Made by a program: the position numbers and the translations under genes. 64,000 nucleotides of DNA from Symsagittifera roscoffensis (Eukaryota; Xenacoelomorpha; Acoela; Convolutidae). The DNA is taken from assembly GCF_963678635.1 (NCBI RefSeq), contig NC_087071.1:36850438-36914437 (forward strand), given 5' to 3'. The notes below the pieces were generated by a model that searched no databases, had not been told where the DNA came from, and saw only the letters and a list, made by a program, of their open reading frames with translations. Below, piece after piece: positions 32,687 through 43,455 of the stretch. How positions within the stretch are numbered: position 1 is the first letter of the stretch; every line of letters starts with the position of its first letter.

Positions 32687-34491
32687 GCCGACAACTTGGA
32701 TCCCTACACCACTCAAATTCCCACCCAACCAACCTCAACACTCCAATTACAATAATTCCACTTTTTGCTTTCCCGCCACCCGATTTCCCAACAAGTAATA
32801 TAACATCAGGCATGAATTTAGACACTAATTCACATATTTCAGTTTTATACTCCATTTCACAACTCAATAACCCTAATATTGAAACCCCTGATGAATTTGC
32901 AGACTCTGAACCATCTCCATTCAGTAATTTTCAAACCAACTCCTCAATTTTTTCAACACCCCCTTTTCAACCAATCCCACCAAATAACCCACTCCCATCC
33001 ATTTCTACACCTTCTTACGCTTCACAAGTCACCCCAACATACTCTTCATTTCATTCAGACCGATTATCCAATTCTCCAGATATTCCCCAGATCTCCCAAG
33101 AACTAGATAATTTTATCACCCTACAACAACAACCATTACATCTTGACACCCCCATTATAAATCAGATTTCTTCCACAATAGAATCATCAAACCCACCTAC
33201 CCCCACACCCTCTTCAGCTTATACCGCATCATTAGCACCATCATCCACACCCACCGAATCATCAAATAGCACTAATAGAGCTTATCGCACTTTCAAATGA
33301 AAATTCCCAAACCATCCATTTCCAACAAAACCAGGAACAGCCCGTGAATAGATTAATCATCCAAATCACACTAACACGAGATATTTTCTAGCAATCACCT
33401 TACCTTCATTTCCACAATATACTTTAAACACTCCTCATGACACTAACGACACACGTTGTTTTGTAGATGAACATGTTTTAATGCCTACACATCATTGGAC
33501 ATCATATTATCATTTTACTAATCCCCTTTGCCTACCATTATCTAATACTCATATCGATATAGAAAGAAATCAAGATATGCTATACCGACTCAGCACACCA
33601 CTAACCCATAGACAATTTACTTATATAGGATATAAAAAGTCACTAAAAACATTCACTGCACCCCGAGCTAACGAATATACGCTAGAATATTACGATCATA
33701 ACATCATCCGAGCTAACCAAGACCAATTTTTAGATGATGATCGCTTCGCTAACCCACAAATCACAGAAAAATTCTTCATCAAAACACCATATGTATTTAC
33801 ACTCAATATATTTGACCGCAAATTTGACCACGTCATTTCTGAAGCACTAACCGCCATGCAAGCTTACGAAAGTTTTAAAGAAAGATTTCAATTATTTTCA
33901 CCAACCTTCAATTTCCTTGCACCACATGAACGCGATTTGCACTGCTCACACGACATTATGTTACGCACTAAACAAACCCACACATATACGTATTATCGTT
34001 TCATACAAAATCATTTTGATCTGCACACTCCATCAAGACAACCACACCACCGTTTTCAGTTTATTAACTCTAAATACACTTCACCATTTTTTCTTAACTT
34101 CACATATTGCATCAAAGATACTAACCTTCACGGTATTCTTCGCAATTATGATCCCATAACCCAAATGTATATATTTTGTCCCATCACGAAGACCCTTAGC
34201 GCAGAAGAATCCAGACCCTTCCTTATCCCACATGAATTTATTCAACCTATAGAAATCCCAATATTAGAATTCATCCACAACACTAAATACAATCACAAAT
34301 TATATAATCTCATTCAAAACACACCTTATGAGTTTGCAGTTGGCACTGAAGAACTAAAAACTATTAAAGCACTTCAATTGCTTTGGCCACTGCTTCAAAC
34401 TAAAAACATCATTCGCATACTAGCAAAATTACTAACAAACTCCGACATAATACACGACATCTTCCCCCACGGTTTTTTCCCCGACGACTAA
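32683..34491 (+). pseudogene. 603-codon accessory frame after env, two in-frame stops
   Basis: It starts with ATGA overlapping the env stop. The first 205 codons are Pro/Ser/Thr/Gln-rich. After TGA 33298-33300 and TAG 33349-33351 the same frame continues to TAA 34489-34491 with a well-folded-looking domain (from about residue 230). That domain has aromatic/His-rich motifs (HHWTSYYHF, NFTYCIKD, MYIFCPITK) and a helical C-terminus ending HDIFPHGFFPDD. No family recognised. Its position and length suggest a second structural or accessory protein. The last 336 codons (33481-34491) are intact. Confidence 0.6.
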
Positions 34492-34494
34492 CAG

Positions 34495-34579
34495 GTAAGT
34501 ATAAATTATACATATTTTTCACTAATAAATTCAAATTAAAACTAACCATTCTTTATCCATGTCTCATTTAGATTTTTAG
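34495..34579 (+). other. Possible 85-bp intron right after the last long ORF
   Basis: CAG|GTAAGTATA begins three bases after the stop of the preceding frame, and TTTTTAG ends at 34579. Both match the splice sites of the host genes in this window. It may serve subgenomic splicing. Confidence 0.4.
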
Positions 34580-36097
34580 TCTTCATCCCACGATCATCTG
34601 CAAAAAACACAAAAGAAACATAAAAAATAGAGAACTTCTTCAAATTCTTCTAAACTCTATTAATTTTTTGCACTAGATAAATATAATAAAATTCATACCA
34701 ATGTAGTATATTACTTTATAAATTGTTTCCCCAAAAGCAGTAATTCTAATAATGATGAAAATTTGTAACTTAATTTTTCCCCAAAACTAGCAGTAAAATT
34801 GAAATTCTATGTAGTAAATTGATAAGACGAAAATGCAGTACTAACCTTTTGATATTTTCATTCACTCGCACAAGAATTCTATCCAAACTCGCACAGCTCG
34901 CCCACGAAGAATTGTTTAAATAATGAATTTCAGTTTCAAGTTTTCACACTCAACAACTCTAACACACGATAATAAGTTTCAAACTTTCCTTTAACCCGGT
35001 TGGAAAGGAATTATATACTAAACAAAACTAACCAACGCAGCTTACTAAACACCACAAAACATATAATAACAGCATGACTAAGAAAAGAAAACCAACGGTA
35101 CCCAAAACGGATTAACCCAGTTTAAAACTGGATAATTTATTCTTTTGAAGACTATTATAAAGTCTAAGAAAGAAATAATAAAACACAAAAAAGTCGAAAG
35201 ACAAACCCATACCAAAAACAATTCGATTTTTGAAAAAAGGACACAACCAACGAAACATAAGAAAAACCACCACAAACCCGACATAAAACGTTATCACATA
35301 ACAGAACCTCTCACAGAAACCGCACGAAACAATACTCCCACTCCTGGCCTAACCCACCAGAGAGGACGTCCTGAGCATGCTCTATAGCCGGCCTAACCCA
35401 CCGCGCTACATCCACGCTTTGTGACCACACTTCTATTTTTAATAGGAGGTACTCAAGGGTGAGTAACTCTTCAAAATAACCAAACTAAAACAAAATGCTT
35501 TTGTGAAAACAACTAACCAAAATCATAATTAAAACACTGAACTAATAAAAATTTTAGAAAATGTAAATTATACATTGCAGTATGTAGATCAGCATACAAC
35601 AACAAAGACGAACATCCAAAGACAAAATGACCCCACTACACTCGAAAAAGAATGGCCAACCACAACCAATATGCCGTCCACAATCACAACTCAAAGGATT
35701 TAGAGTACGACTTGACTTCGCAGAAAAGGACTTCATTGAACTAGACCAATGACCACCTCGATGCTCAAGTATACGTACAGATCCGAGTAACAAGGCATCC
35801 CCTCCACGCACAATCTCCACGCCATTCCCAGACGACGTCGAACACAAAAGAAGTTCTCTGCATGAAACAGAAAAACCCGTCATAGCAAACCATTCTGAAA
35901 TCAGATTGATTTCGTTGGGAAACACAGTCGTTGTTACAAGAAAACACAACGATTGATATCCATCATTCCAGCGTCCTGGAACTTCTCTAACAAGAGAACG
36001 CAGAAGAATATGATGTTCGCCAAATACCAACGTCCATCATCCATCCTTTGAATTGCAGAAAGACAATTCTAAAAAAACTCTGTAAAACCCGGATGGG
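34580..36097 (+). other. 3' region of the 18.5-kb element with a degraded, compositionally distinct ORF
   Basis: 34580-35560 is AT-rich, with a basic 80-codon frame at 35145-35387 and a repeated GTGGGTTAGGCC (minus strand) at 35345-35395. Then 35570-36080 has clearly higher GC and a broken plus-strand frame (SKDKMTPLHSKKNG; RLDFAEKDFIELDQ) with three TGA stops. This may be a captured gene fragment. The stretch just before the LTR (ACCCGGATGGG) is a weak purine tract. Confidence 0.5.
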
Positions 36098-36507
36098 TGG
36101 AACCTGATCTAAACTACATTTTATGATTGGATAAATTAGATATTTTACCACTGTAAAGTATTTAATATTAACCAATCATGATCCATCTAACTAACAGCCC
36201 ACTTATTTGTAAGTGCTGAAATTACTTGTAATTTCAGCACCAGAGAGATTTGAATTTAACTTAGAAATTAGTTGCCTCTCCAAGAGAAATTCAGCAGCCG
36301 CAATAAACCAGTATACCCTAAATCTATTGAGCCTAGCAGAGACTAGTTAAACAACCTGAGAATAGATACTATAAGAGTAAGATTAGGATCGGTATTAGAC
36401 TAAGAAGTTGCACGAATCTATCCGGCCGAAAATAAGATAGCGTGACGAGCAGACGGTGTACCCTATCCGAAATTACTCTATGAGTTAACCACTTCGGTCA
36501 TAACTCA
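36098..36507 (+). repeat. 3' LTR of the 18.5-kb element
   Basis: 410 bp, aligned without gaps to the 5' LTR. The hairpin recurs intact at 36213-36240. It ends 15 bp before the BEL2 LTR. Confidence 0.93.
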
Positions 36508-36522
36508 AATGTCTGCATATAC

Positions 36523-36752
36523 TGTTGTGACTTATCTCTACAAGGCACTGTAGCCGGGCAAACTGTAACCATGCGGGCAACTGTAACCGTGCAACTATTG
36601 ACTTTAACAAAGTTTGTGAAACTAATACAGAAAATCATTTTGCTCAATTCTGAACAGTTTGACATTCCCACGTTTACATGTTGATAATCTAGGTCTTATC
36701 TTAATTTGGTTAGGAATCTAGGATTTAGGAATAGAATTGAAATATATCAACA
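36523..36752 (+). repeat. BEL2 5' LTR
   Basis: 230 bp, TG...CA. Five bases later TGGTCCGCCGGC (36758 onward) is a plausible primer-binding site. Confidence 0.88.
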
Positions 36753-37269
36753 TAAACTGGTCCGCCGGCTAAATTGGATAGGATTACAGCGAATTTTACT
36801 AAAATTTTAGGATAATAGTTAGTCGGCGGTCAGGTATCAGGACAACTTAGGCCTCCCCATATTCAACTTCGCTGACAATTCAGAGAAGTTGAAGGTTGAT
36901 TAACCACTGGTAGACACCGGAAGTTGTCCGAAGAAACGGTACTAGATTTTTTTGAAAAATTACTGAAGTACAACCGATAAACTGACGTTTTACTTCAGTG
37001 GTTCCATGCGACGCTACGCTTTCTTCCATTTTTAGTAATGTTTTGGTATTTTGGGTTGGTTTCTGTCCCCGTGCGGACTTTTGTTTTTGCCTTTTCCTTT
37101 TGCGTGGGGTGTCTCCCACTGAAATACTTCTCGGGTTGGAAACAGTCGGCATCAACGACCAACTACTTCATCTGGCATTTCACCACAGATTTGTCATTTT
37201 GACTTCCCCACAAACGAAAACTTCAGCAATTTTTCAACAATCCCCTTTGACGAACAGAAATAGCAAAAC
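36753..37269 (+). other. BEL2 leader
   Basis: About 500 bp between the PBS and the first recognisable gag sequence. Several short frames run on both strands, none of which resembles a BEL protein. Confidence 0.4.
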
Positions 37270-38530
37270 CACGAGAAAACGTCGACAGTCACAGTGACCT
37301 GACCGAAAATTTGGAGCACATCAAACGCTCTAGAGCATCTCATCGACGCGTAGTAACCAAATACTACAATGAAGCAAACACGATCATTCAAAATCGCGGA
37401 ACTCTTGATGAAACTGGAGTAGCAAGACTTTAGCAACTGGAAATCAACATCCGCAAGAAACAGGACCAGCTCTCAAACTCTAATAGCAAGATACAGGAAC
37501 TGATCACAGATGAACAGCCATTAGACGATGAGATCCAAGAAGCAGAAGATTTGGACGACAAATATGGACAGTACGTTCACCGACTTCAACAATTTCTTCA
37601 AAGGCTAAAAACACCGACAGGAGTTTCTACAAGTACCGCTCGACCAATAGATGTGAATGTCAACTTACCAAAACTAAATTTGCCTGTTTTCTCTGAAGGA
37701 TACATGGAATAGAAATCGTTCTTCGACTTGTTCAAAGGAGCTGTGATTGACAACACGAGACTGACGAAGAGCCAAAAGCTAAAGCACTTGAAATCTTCTC
37801 TGACTGAAGACGCAGACAAACTACTACATTCCATCGCAATTACGGACGACAATTTTGACATCGCCATTGACATTCTGGAGAACCGATACGACAACAAACG
37901 TTTGATTTTCCGATCACATTTGCACGAAATCTTCAGGCAGCGTTTGTTGACAACCGAAAACTCCAAAGTTCTTCGAACTCTCATGGAAACAACAGAGGAA
38001 CACCGACTCGCTTTGCTTAACCAAGGACAACCAGTGGATCAACAGGATATTTTCTATGTTTACCTTCTGACGGAACGACTTCTCATTGAAACAAGGAAAG
38101 CGTGGGAAATTTCTACACCAGGAAGAGAACCTCAGCGATACGGCCAGTTTAAGAAGTTTCTCGGAGAAAGATGCCAAGCTCTTGAAACATCATCTTTGCG
38201 ATCGACATCGATGGGTAATCAACAGTTCGACAGGAAAGGAAGTAACGTGACACCAAAAACGCTTCAGACAAATCTAGCTACAACAGACAAGGACGAATGC
38301 GAATGTTGTGGAAAGAACAACCGGATCTACCAATGTGACATCTTCAAAAACTTGTCAATCAAAGACAGATCTCAACTGATAAAAGTGAAACAGCTGTGCT
38401 TCAACTGTTTTCGACCTGGACATAGAAGTTAGGATTGTTCTGGATCTCGATGCAAAGAATGTGGACAGAAGCACAACACTCTTCTTCATCGAGAGCAGAA
38501 AAAGTTTATGAAAAAACCAGACACTGGAAC
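37270..38530 (+). pseudogene. gag: BEL2 gag with zinc knuckles
   Basis: A coiled-coil-like N-terminal region (about 37300-37600) is followed by the DUF1759 gag domain (NLPKLNLPVFSEGYME; LTEDADKLLHSI). The two Cys clusters of BEL gag come next (CECCGKNN...; CFNCFRPGHRS then CSGSRCKECGQKHNTLLH). TAG stops occur at about 37432, at 37710-37712 (where the family has Trp) and at 38430-38432. Confidence 0.87.
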
Positions 38531-38589
38531 ACCTTAGACTCCAGCAAAAGTTAAGGCAGATGACAAAAAGTTTACCGGAGCAGCAACTC

Positions 38590-39160
38590 ATGAAAAATCT
38601 CAGGATGAAGTTTTTCTACAATCTGCCATCATTCAACTTGAGATCAACGACGAAATAATTCATGTTCGAGGAGTACTGGATTCAGCATCACAGAACAATC
38701 TAATAACAGAAGCAGCTGTTCAACGTTTACAGATACGCAGACAGAAACAGACAACAAGGATTTGCGGAGTTGGAGGAAATGAGGTTTGCGACAACAAGGG
38801 ACAAGTTCATCTACTCATCCGGTCCTCAAACAATGAACCAATTTCAATAAAAGCATCAATTCTTCAGAAGCTAACCAATTATTTGCCTTCTAGACGAATC
38901 AATATTGATAATAGGACAACAGTAAAGGAATTACAATTGGCCGATCCCGGATTCAACTATCCACAGGAAATTGACATGATAATTGGAGCAGCACACTACG
39001 GGGATCTGATCATTGGAAACAATAGAATCAAGGAACAGACATGTTCGATTTATTATCGACTCTCAGTTTTTGGCTGGCTTGTAATTGGACAACAAAACAG
39101 CAAAAACGTATATGCTTCACTACATAAGACATTTTTTGTCAGCGACGAAAGCAACACAAA
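38590..39160 (+). pseudogene. BEL2 A17-type aspartic protease
   Basis: The motif GVLDSASQNNLIT (about 38670) is the DUF1758 active site. Downstream the conserved IDMIIGAAHYGDLI block (about 38970) and a GWLVIGQQ end (about 39070) are readable. Confidence 0.86.
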
Positions 39161-39169
39161 TTTACAACA

Positions 39170-40140
39170 ATCTTGGGAAATTGAGGAAGTTCCAGAAAGA
39201 AAACGGTGGACACCAGAGGAGCTTAAATGTGAGGAACACTTCAAAGCAACAACTAAACGCAGGCCAGATGGACGGTTTGTGGTAAAACTGCTTTTCAAAG
39301 AAGAAATTGGACTACTTGGAGACTCACTTCAGCAGGCTCGCAGACGACTACGTAGTTTACTCTATCGCTTGGAAAGGAACCCTGAGCTCTACAAGAAATA
39401 CAATAACTTCATCAACGAGTTTCTTAACCTTGGCCATATGGAGGAAGTTCCAGACACAAGTTGGTGCGACCGCACTATAACTGTTTTTAAACGCCACACC
39501 ATTGCGTTTTCAGGGATTCAAGCACGACAACAAAACTTCGAGTGGTTTTTGACGCATCAGATAAGATGACATCTGGAATATCACTCAACGACAAACTGAT
39601 GGTTGGACCTACAGTTCAGAAAGACCTCTTCAGCCTTCTGATTCGCTTCCGAATGCATCAGGTAGCACTTTCAGCCGACATTGCGAAAATCTACCGCCAG
39701 GTGGAGTTGGAAGAAGAAGATAGAGACTATCATCGAATCTTGTGGAAAAATCAAAACTCGACAGAGGTTAAGCACTACCGAATGACCAGAGTTACCTACG
39801 GAATTGCTTCTTCAGCCTTTCATTCGATACGACCTTTTCAAGTGCTTGCTGAAGAAAGTGACGACGACTCATTTAGAAGAGCAACACTCAACGACATGTA
39901 CGTAGACGACCTTCTATCAGGATCTTCAGATACTGAATCAGCTATTCAACTACAGGATGGATTCATCAATACATTCGGTAAAGCTGGATTTGAAATTCGC
40001 AAATGGACATCAAACTCCCAGTGCACAATCGAGAAGCAGCAGACGAAATGACAATCAAAAATGACGAGCATGTCATCAAAACACTTGGAATCAAATAGAA
40101 CCCAGTGCCAGATCATTTTAGTTTTGCCGTTAAATTAAGC
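39170..40140 (+). pseudogene. pol: BEL2 reverse transcriptase
   Basis: BEL RT blocks: FEEHFKATT-like linker, RVVFDAS at about 39540 (frameshift just before it), ALSADIAKIYRQV (first Asp, about 39675) and YVDD at 39899-39910. The expected LGxxW motif at about 40085 is altered by TAG at 40096-40098. Confidence 0.87.
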
Positions 40141-40257
40141 AATCAGATTCCGGTGACCAAACGACAAAAACTTTCAGAAGTCACGAGACTCTATGACCCC
40201 AATGGGCGGCTTTCACCTACGACGAATCAACTGAAATCATTCATACAACTCATGTAG

Positions 40258-41052
40258 ATGGACAAGATTTCGTGGGATCAAACGATATCAGTCACACTAC
40301 AGGAACACTATGGACGCCATCGACAGCAGTTTAAGGAACTGGAAGACATCAAGATGTCTCGCCGAGTTCTTCCAGCGCAGACAACCAAAGACCTTCAACT
40401 TCATGTTTTCTGTGACGCATCAACTACATCATATAAATCTCTCGTGTATATGCGACAAGAAACCAGCGAAGGTACCACACACGTCAAAATGTTGACCGCA
40501 AAAACACGAGTTGCGCCTATTAAATGCATTTGTGTTCCACGCATGGAACTTTGTGCAGCACTTCTTGGATCGAAACTAGTGGAAGCAACTCTAGCCGCCA
40601 TCAGTGACAAACGGTTTATCATACCAACTGTTTTCGCATGGACCGACTATCAAGTTACAATTGCGTGATTACGAGAATTTACTCGCAAGTGGAAGACTTT
40701 CGTTGCTAATCGAGAAATTCTACCAGCCGAAAAATGGAAATTTGTGCCGACGAAAAACCCAGCTGATTGTGCTTCTCGGGGAATTTTATCATCAGCTCTA
40801 GCATATTATGAACTTTGGTGGAACGGACCAACATGGCTCTCACAGTCATCAGACAACTGGCCGAGAGCAGAATTAATCCCAGCGGAGACGACACAACAAG
40901 AAACCAGAACGATTGAAGACAGCGGATCTGTTACAATGGTGACAATGGAAAAAGAGAACAGAGTCTTAGATCTTTTGACCAGGTTTTCACGGCTTCCAAA
41001 GATTGTCAGGATCTTAGGCTACGTCAAGAAATTTGTTAAAAACTGCAGAACT
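40258..41052 (+). pseudogene. pol: BEL2 RNase H, first copy
   Basis: Contains LHVFCDASTTSY, KTRVAPIKCICVPRMELCAA and FAWTDYQVTIA, the RNase H core of BEL elements. The next residue is TGA (40666-40668), where the second copy keeps TGG. The end of the domain (NPADCASRGI) is frameshifted. Confidence 0.86.
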
Positions 41053-41616
41053 CAGCCCCAGGCTCGATTTTCAAGCTGCAGTTCAAAACGTAGCAAATGC
41101 AACAACTGCTACAGGAGGTACTCAGACTCGGGATGGTATTAAAAGAAGGTTAGGTTTGGGGACAAAGGAAAGCGACGATGCCGGGGAAAGTTATAGTACA
41201 AAAACAGGTGTTGGTACAGGAGTAGGTTTTGCTATTAAGAGTAATCGCAAAAACTAAACGAAAAAACATAAGGAAACCCGGGAAGGTATTGGTACAATGG
41301 CAGGTATTTGTGCAAAGGTTGCTATTGGTAAATGTAAGGGTATGAATAGTGGTAACGCATTCTACTGAATGCTAGTAAAGGTACAGGGACAAGACCAGAT
41401 GATGTAACAGGTCCGGGTACTGATTTGGATACAAACGCAAATTCTGCTAGTGCCACTGATTGTCATTCTGGTAAAGGTGCATGTAGGGAAATTGGAGGTG
41501 GAGGAACGGGATGGGATAGCAGATGCTTTCGGAAAGCTGGGCAGCAGGTTTCGCAGCAATCGCTAATCGCGCGAAGGCAATAATTTCATCGATCAGAAAC
41601 TCAGGAAGCAAAAACA
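41053..41616 (+). other. Foreign Gly-rich segment in BEL2 (second copy at about 42281-42828)
   Basis: It separates the BEL motif FVKNCRT from the expected following block (LSALEVKEART, at about 42920). The sequence is rich in GGTA steps and reads, across short frames, as Gly-rich peptide (TKTGVGTGVGFAIKSN; GIGTMAGICAKVAIGKCKGM; GTGTRPDD-like). No BEL element normally has this insert. It may be a captured gene fragment or another repeat. Confidence 0.6.
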
Positions 41617-42280
41617 ACGACCTTCAACTTCATGTTTTCTGTGACGCATCAACTACAGCATATGCAGCTGTCGTGTATATGCGACAAGAAACCAGCGAAG
41701 GTACCCCACACGTCAAAATGTTGACCGCAAAAACACGAGTTGCGCCTATTAAATGCATTTGTGTTCCACGCATGGAACTTTGTGCAGCACTTCTTGGATC
41801 GAAACTAGTGGAAGCAACTCTAGCCGCCATCAGTGACAAACGGTTTATCATACCAACTGTTTTCGCGTGGACCGACTATCAAGTTACAATTGCGTGGCTA
41901 CGAGAATTTCCAGAGAAATTTCCGAGAAATTCTACCAGCCGAAAAATGAAAATTTGTGCCGACGAAAAACAACCCAGCTGATTGTGCTTCTCGGGGAATT
42001 CCATCATCAGCTCTAGCATATCATGAACTTTGGTGGAACGGACCAACATGGCTCTCACAGTCATCAGACAACTGGCCGTGAGCAGAATTAATCTCAGCGG
42101 AGACGACACAACAAGGAACCAGAACGATTGAAGACAGCGGATCTGTTACAATGGTGACAGTGGAAAAAGAGAACAGAGTCTTAGATCTTTTGACCAGTTT
42201 TTCACGGCTTCCAAAGGTTGTCAGGATCTTAGGCTACGTCAAGAAATTTGTTAAAAACTGCAGAACTCATCCCCCAGGCT
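41617..42280 (+). pseudogene. pol: BEL2 RNase H, duplicated second copy
   Basis: Repeats 40388-41052 at an offset of about 1229 bp with few differences. Here the Trp codon after TIA is intact, but a small duplication of 'gagaaatttcc' at about 41912 shifts the frame before the NPADCASRGI block. Confidence 0.85.
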
Positions 42281-42859
42281 CGATTTTCAAGCTGCAGTTC
42301 AAAACGTATCATATGCAACAACTGCTACAGGAGGGACTCGGGATGGTATTAAAAGAAGGTTAGGTTTGGGGACAGAAGAAAGCGACGATGCCGGGGAAAG
42401 TTATGGTACAAAAACAGGTGTTGGTACAGGAGTAGGTTTTGCTATTAAGAGTAATCGCAAAAACTCAATGAAAAAACATAAGGAAACCCGGGAAGGTATT
42501 GGTACAATGGCAGGTATTTGCGCAAAGGTTGCTATTGGTAAATGTAAGGGTATGAATAGTAGTAACGCATTCTACTGAATGCTAGTAAAAGTACAGGGAC
42601 AAGACCAGATGATGGAACAGGTGCGGGTACTGATTTGGATACAAACGCAAATTCTGCTAGTGCCACTGATTGTGATTCTGGTAAAGGTGCAGGTAGGGAA
42701 ATTGGAGGTAGAGGAACGGAATAGGAGGGCAGATGCTTTCGGGAAGCTGGACAGCAGGTTTCGCAGCAATCGCTAATCGCGCGAAGGCAACAATTCCATC
42801 GATCAGAAACTCAGGAAGCAAAAACAACGACAACAAAATTTAAGACTCATGACAATGGG

Positions 42860-43345
42860 AACATAGTGAGGTTCAATCAGGGGAACGACGACAATTCAAA
42901 GGAACTGCATCAGATGTCTAAACCTGAAAAACTTTCAGCCTTGGAAGTTAAGGAAGCTCGCACGACTTTGTACAGCTTGGTTCAGCAGCATCATCTAGCT
43001 GAGTTTCAACTTATCAGGCAAGGGAAACGAATTCCAAGGAACAGCAACCTTCTCAGCCTTTGACCCTTCTTCGACAATGAGAGCAACTTAACTCGTGTTG
43101 AAGGACGCCTCGTCAATTCACCAAATGACATCAACAAAAAGTTTCCGGTGCTCATTCCCAGGAAGTCACCAATTAACAAATTGCTCATTAGGGAAGCGCA
43201 TGAAAAATTGCTTCATAGCGGTCTTCAGATGACACTCTACACCCTTCGACAAACAGTATGGATACCAGGAGGCCTCGCGTTGGCCAAACAAGCAATTCAT
43301 AAATGCAAGCCTTGCATTTGACAGGATGCCAGACTTCTTCAACCA
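42860..43345 (+). pseudogene. pol: BEL2 integrase zinc-binding domain
   Basis: The pre-integrase block (LSALEVKEARTTLYSLVQQ) and the H-H-C-C domain (LIREAHEKLLHSGLQMTL; KCKPCI) are readable. TGA stops lie at 43061-43063 and 43319-43321. The D,D-E core that should follow is absent. Confidence 0.83.
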
Positions 43346-43455
43346 GAAATGGGAGATTTGCCCTCTAATGATACTAATTAGAGGGCAAATGATACTAATA
43401 ATGATACAAGAGGGAGATTTGCCCTCTTGTTACGCCCTCTAATGATACTAATGTT
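43345..43455 (+). repeat. Scrambled junction replacing the integrase core
   Basis: About 110 bp made of short pieces repeated in direct and inverted order: 'gatttgccctct' twice, 'aatgatactaat' three times, 'agagggcaaa' inverted. Confidence 0.75.

Larger units (their letters stand above)
17986..36507 (+). mobile_element. 18.5-kb Ty3/gypsy-type LTR element with many accessory ORFs and an envelope-like gene
   Basis: Two 410-bp LTRs beginning TGGAACCTG and ending ATAACTCA, at 17986-18395 and 36098-36507, differ at about six positions. They are flanked by a 4-bp target duplication AATG (17982-17985, 36508-36511). The order PR-RT-RNase H-integrase places it in Ty3/gypsy. In addition it has two ORFs before gag. 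Between integrase and the 3' LTR there is about 8 kb more: two small membrane ORFs, a Pro/Ser/Thr-rich ORF, an envelope-like glycoprotein and a 603-codon frame. The plus strand is strikingly A-rich and G-poor, as in several complex retroviruses. Isolated stops and frameshifts make this copy inactive, but almost every frame is still readable, so it is fairly young. It sits in an intron of the minus-strand host gene, in antisense orientation to it. Confidence 0.93.
40388..42828 (+). repeat. Tandem duplication of about 1.2 kb inside BEL2
   Basis: Unit 1 is about 40388-41616 and unit 2 about 41617-42828. Each unit contains RNase H followed by about 550 bp of non-BEL sequence. The copies differ by scattered substitutions and short indels. 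The unit-2 end (AAAACAACGAC) matches the unit-1 end. Confidence 0.88.

Noticed and set aside
21544..33351. An alternative genetic code (TAA or TGA read as an amino acid) to explain the single in-frame stops in the 18.5-kb element
   Set aside because: The host exons end at ordinary TAA, TAG and TGA stops. The element also has several one-base frameshifts, and the stops are explained by single mutations of Gln, Lys or Trp codons. Decay is simpler.
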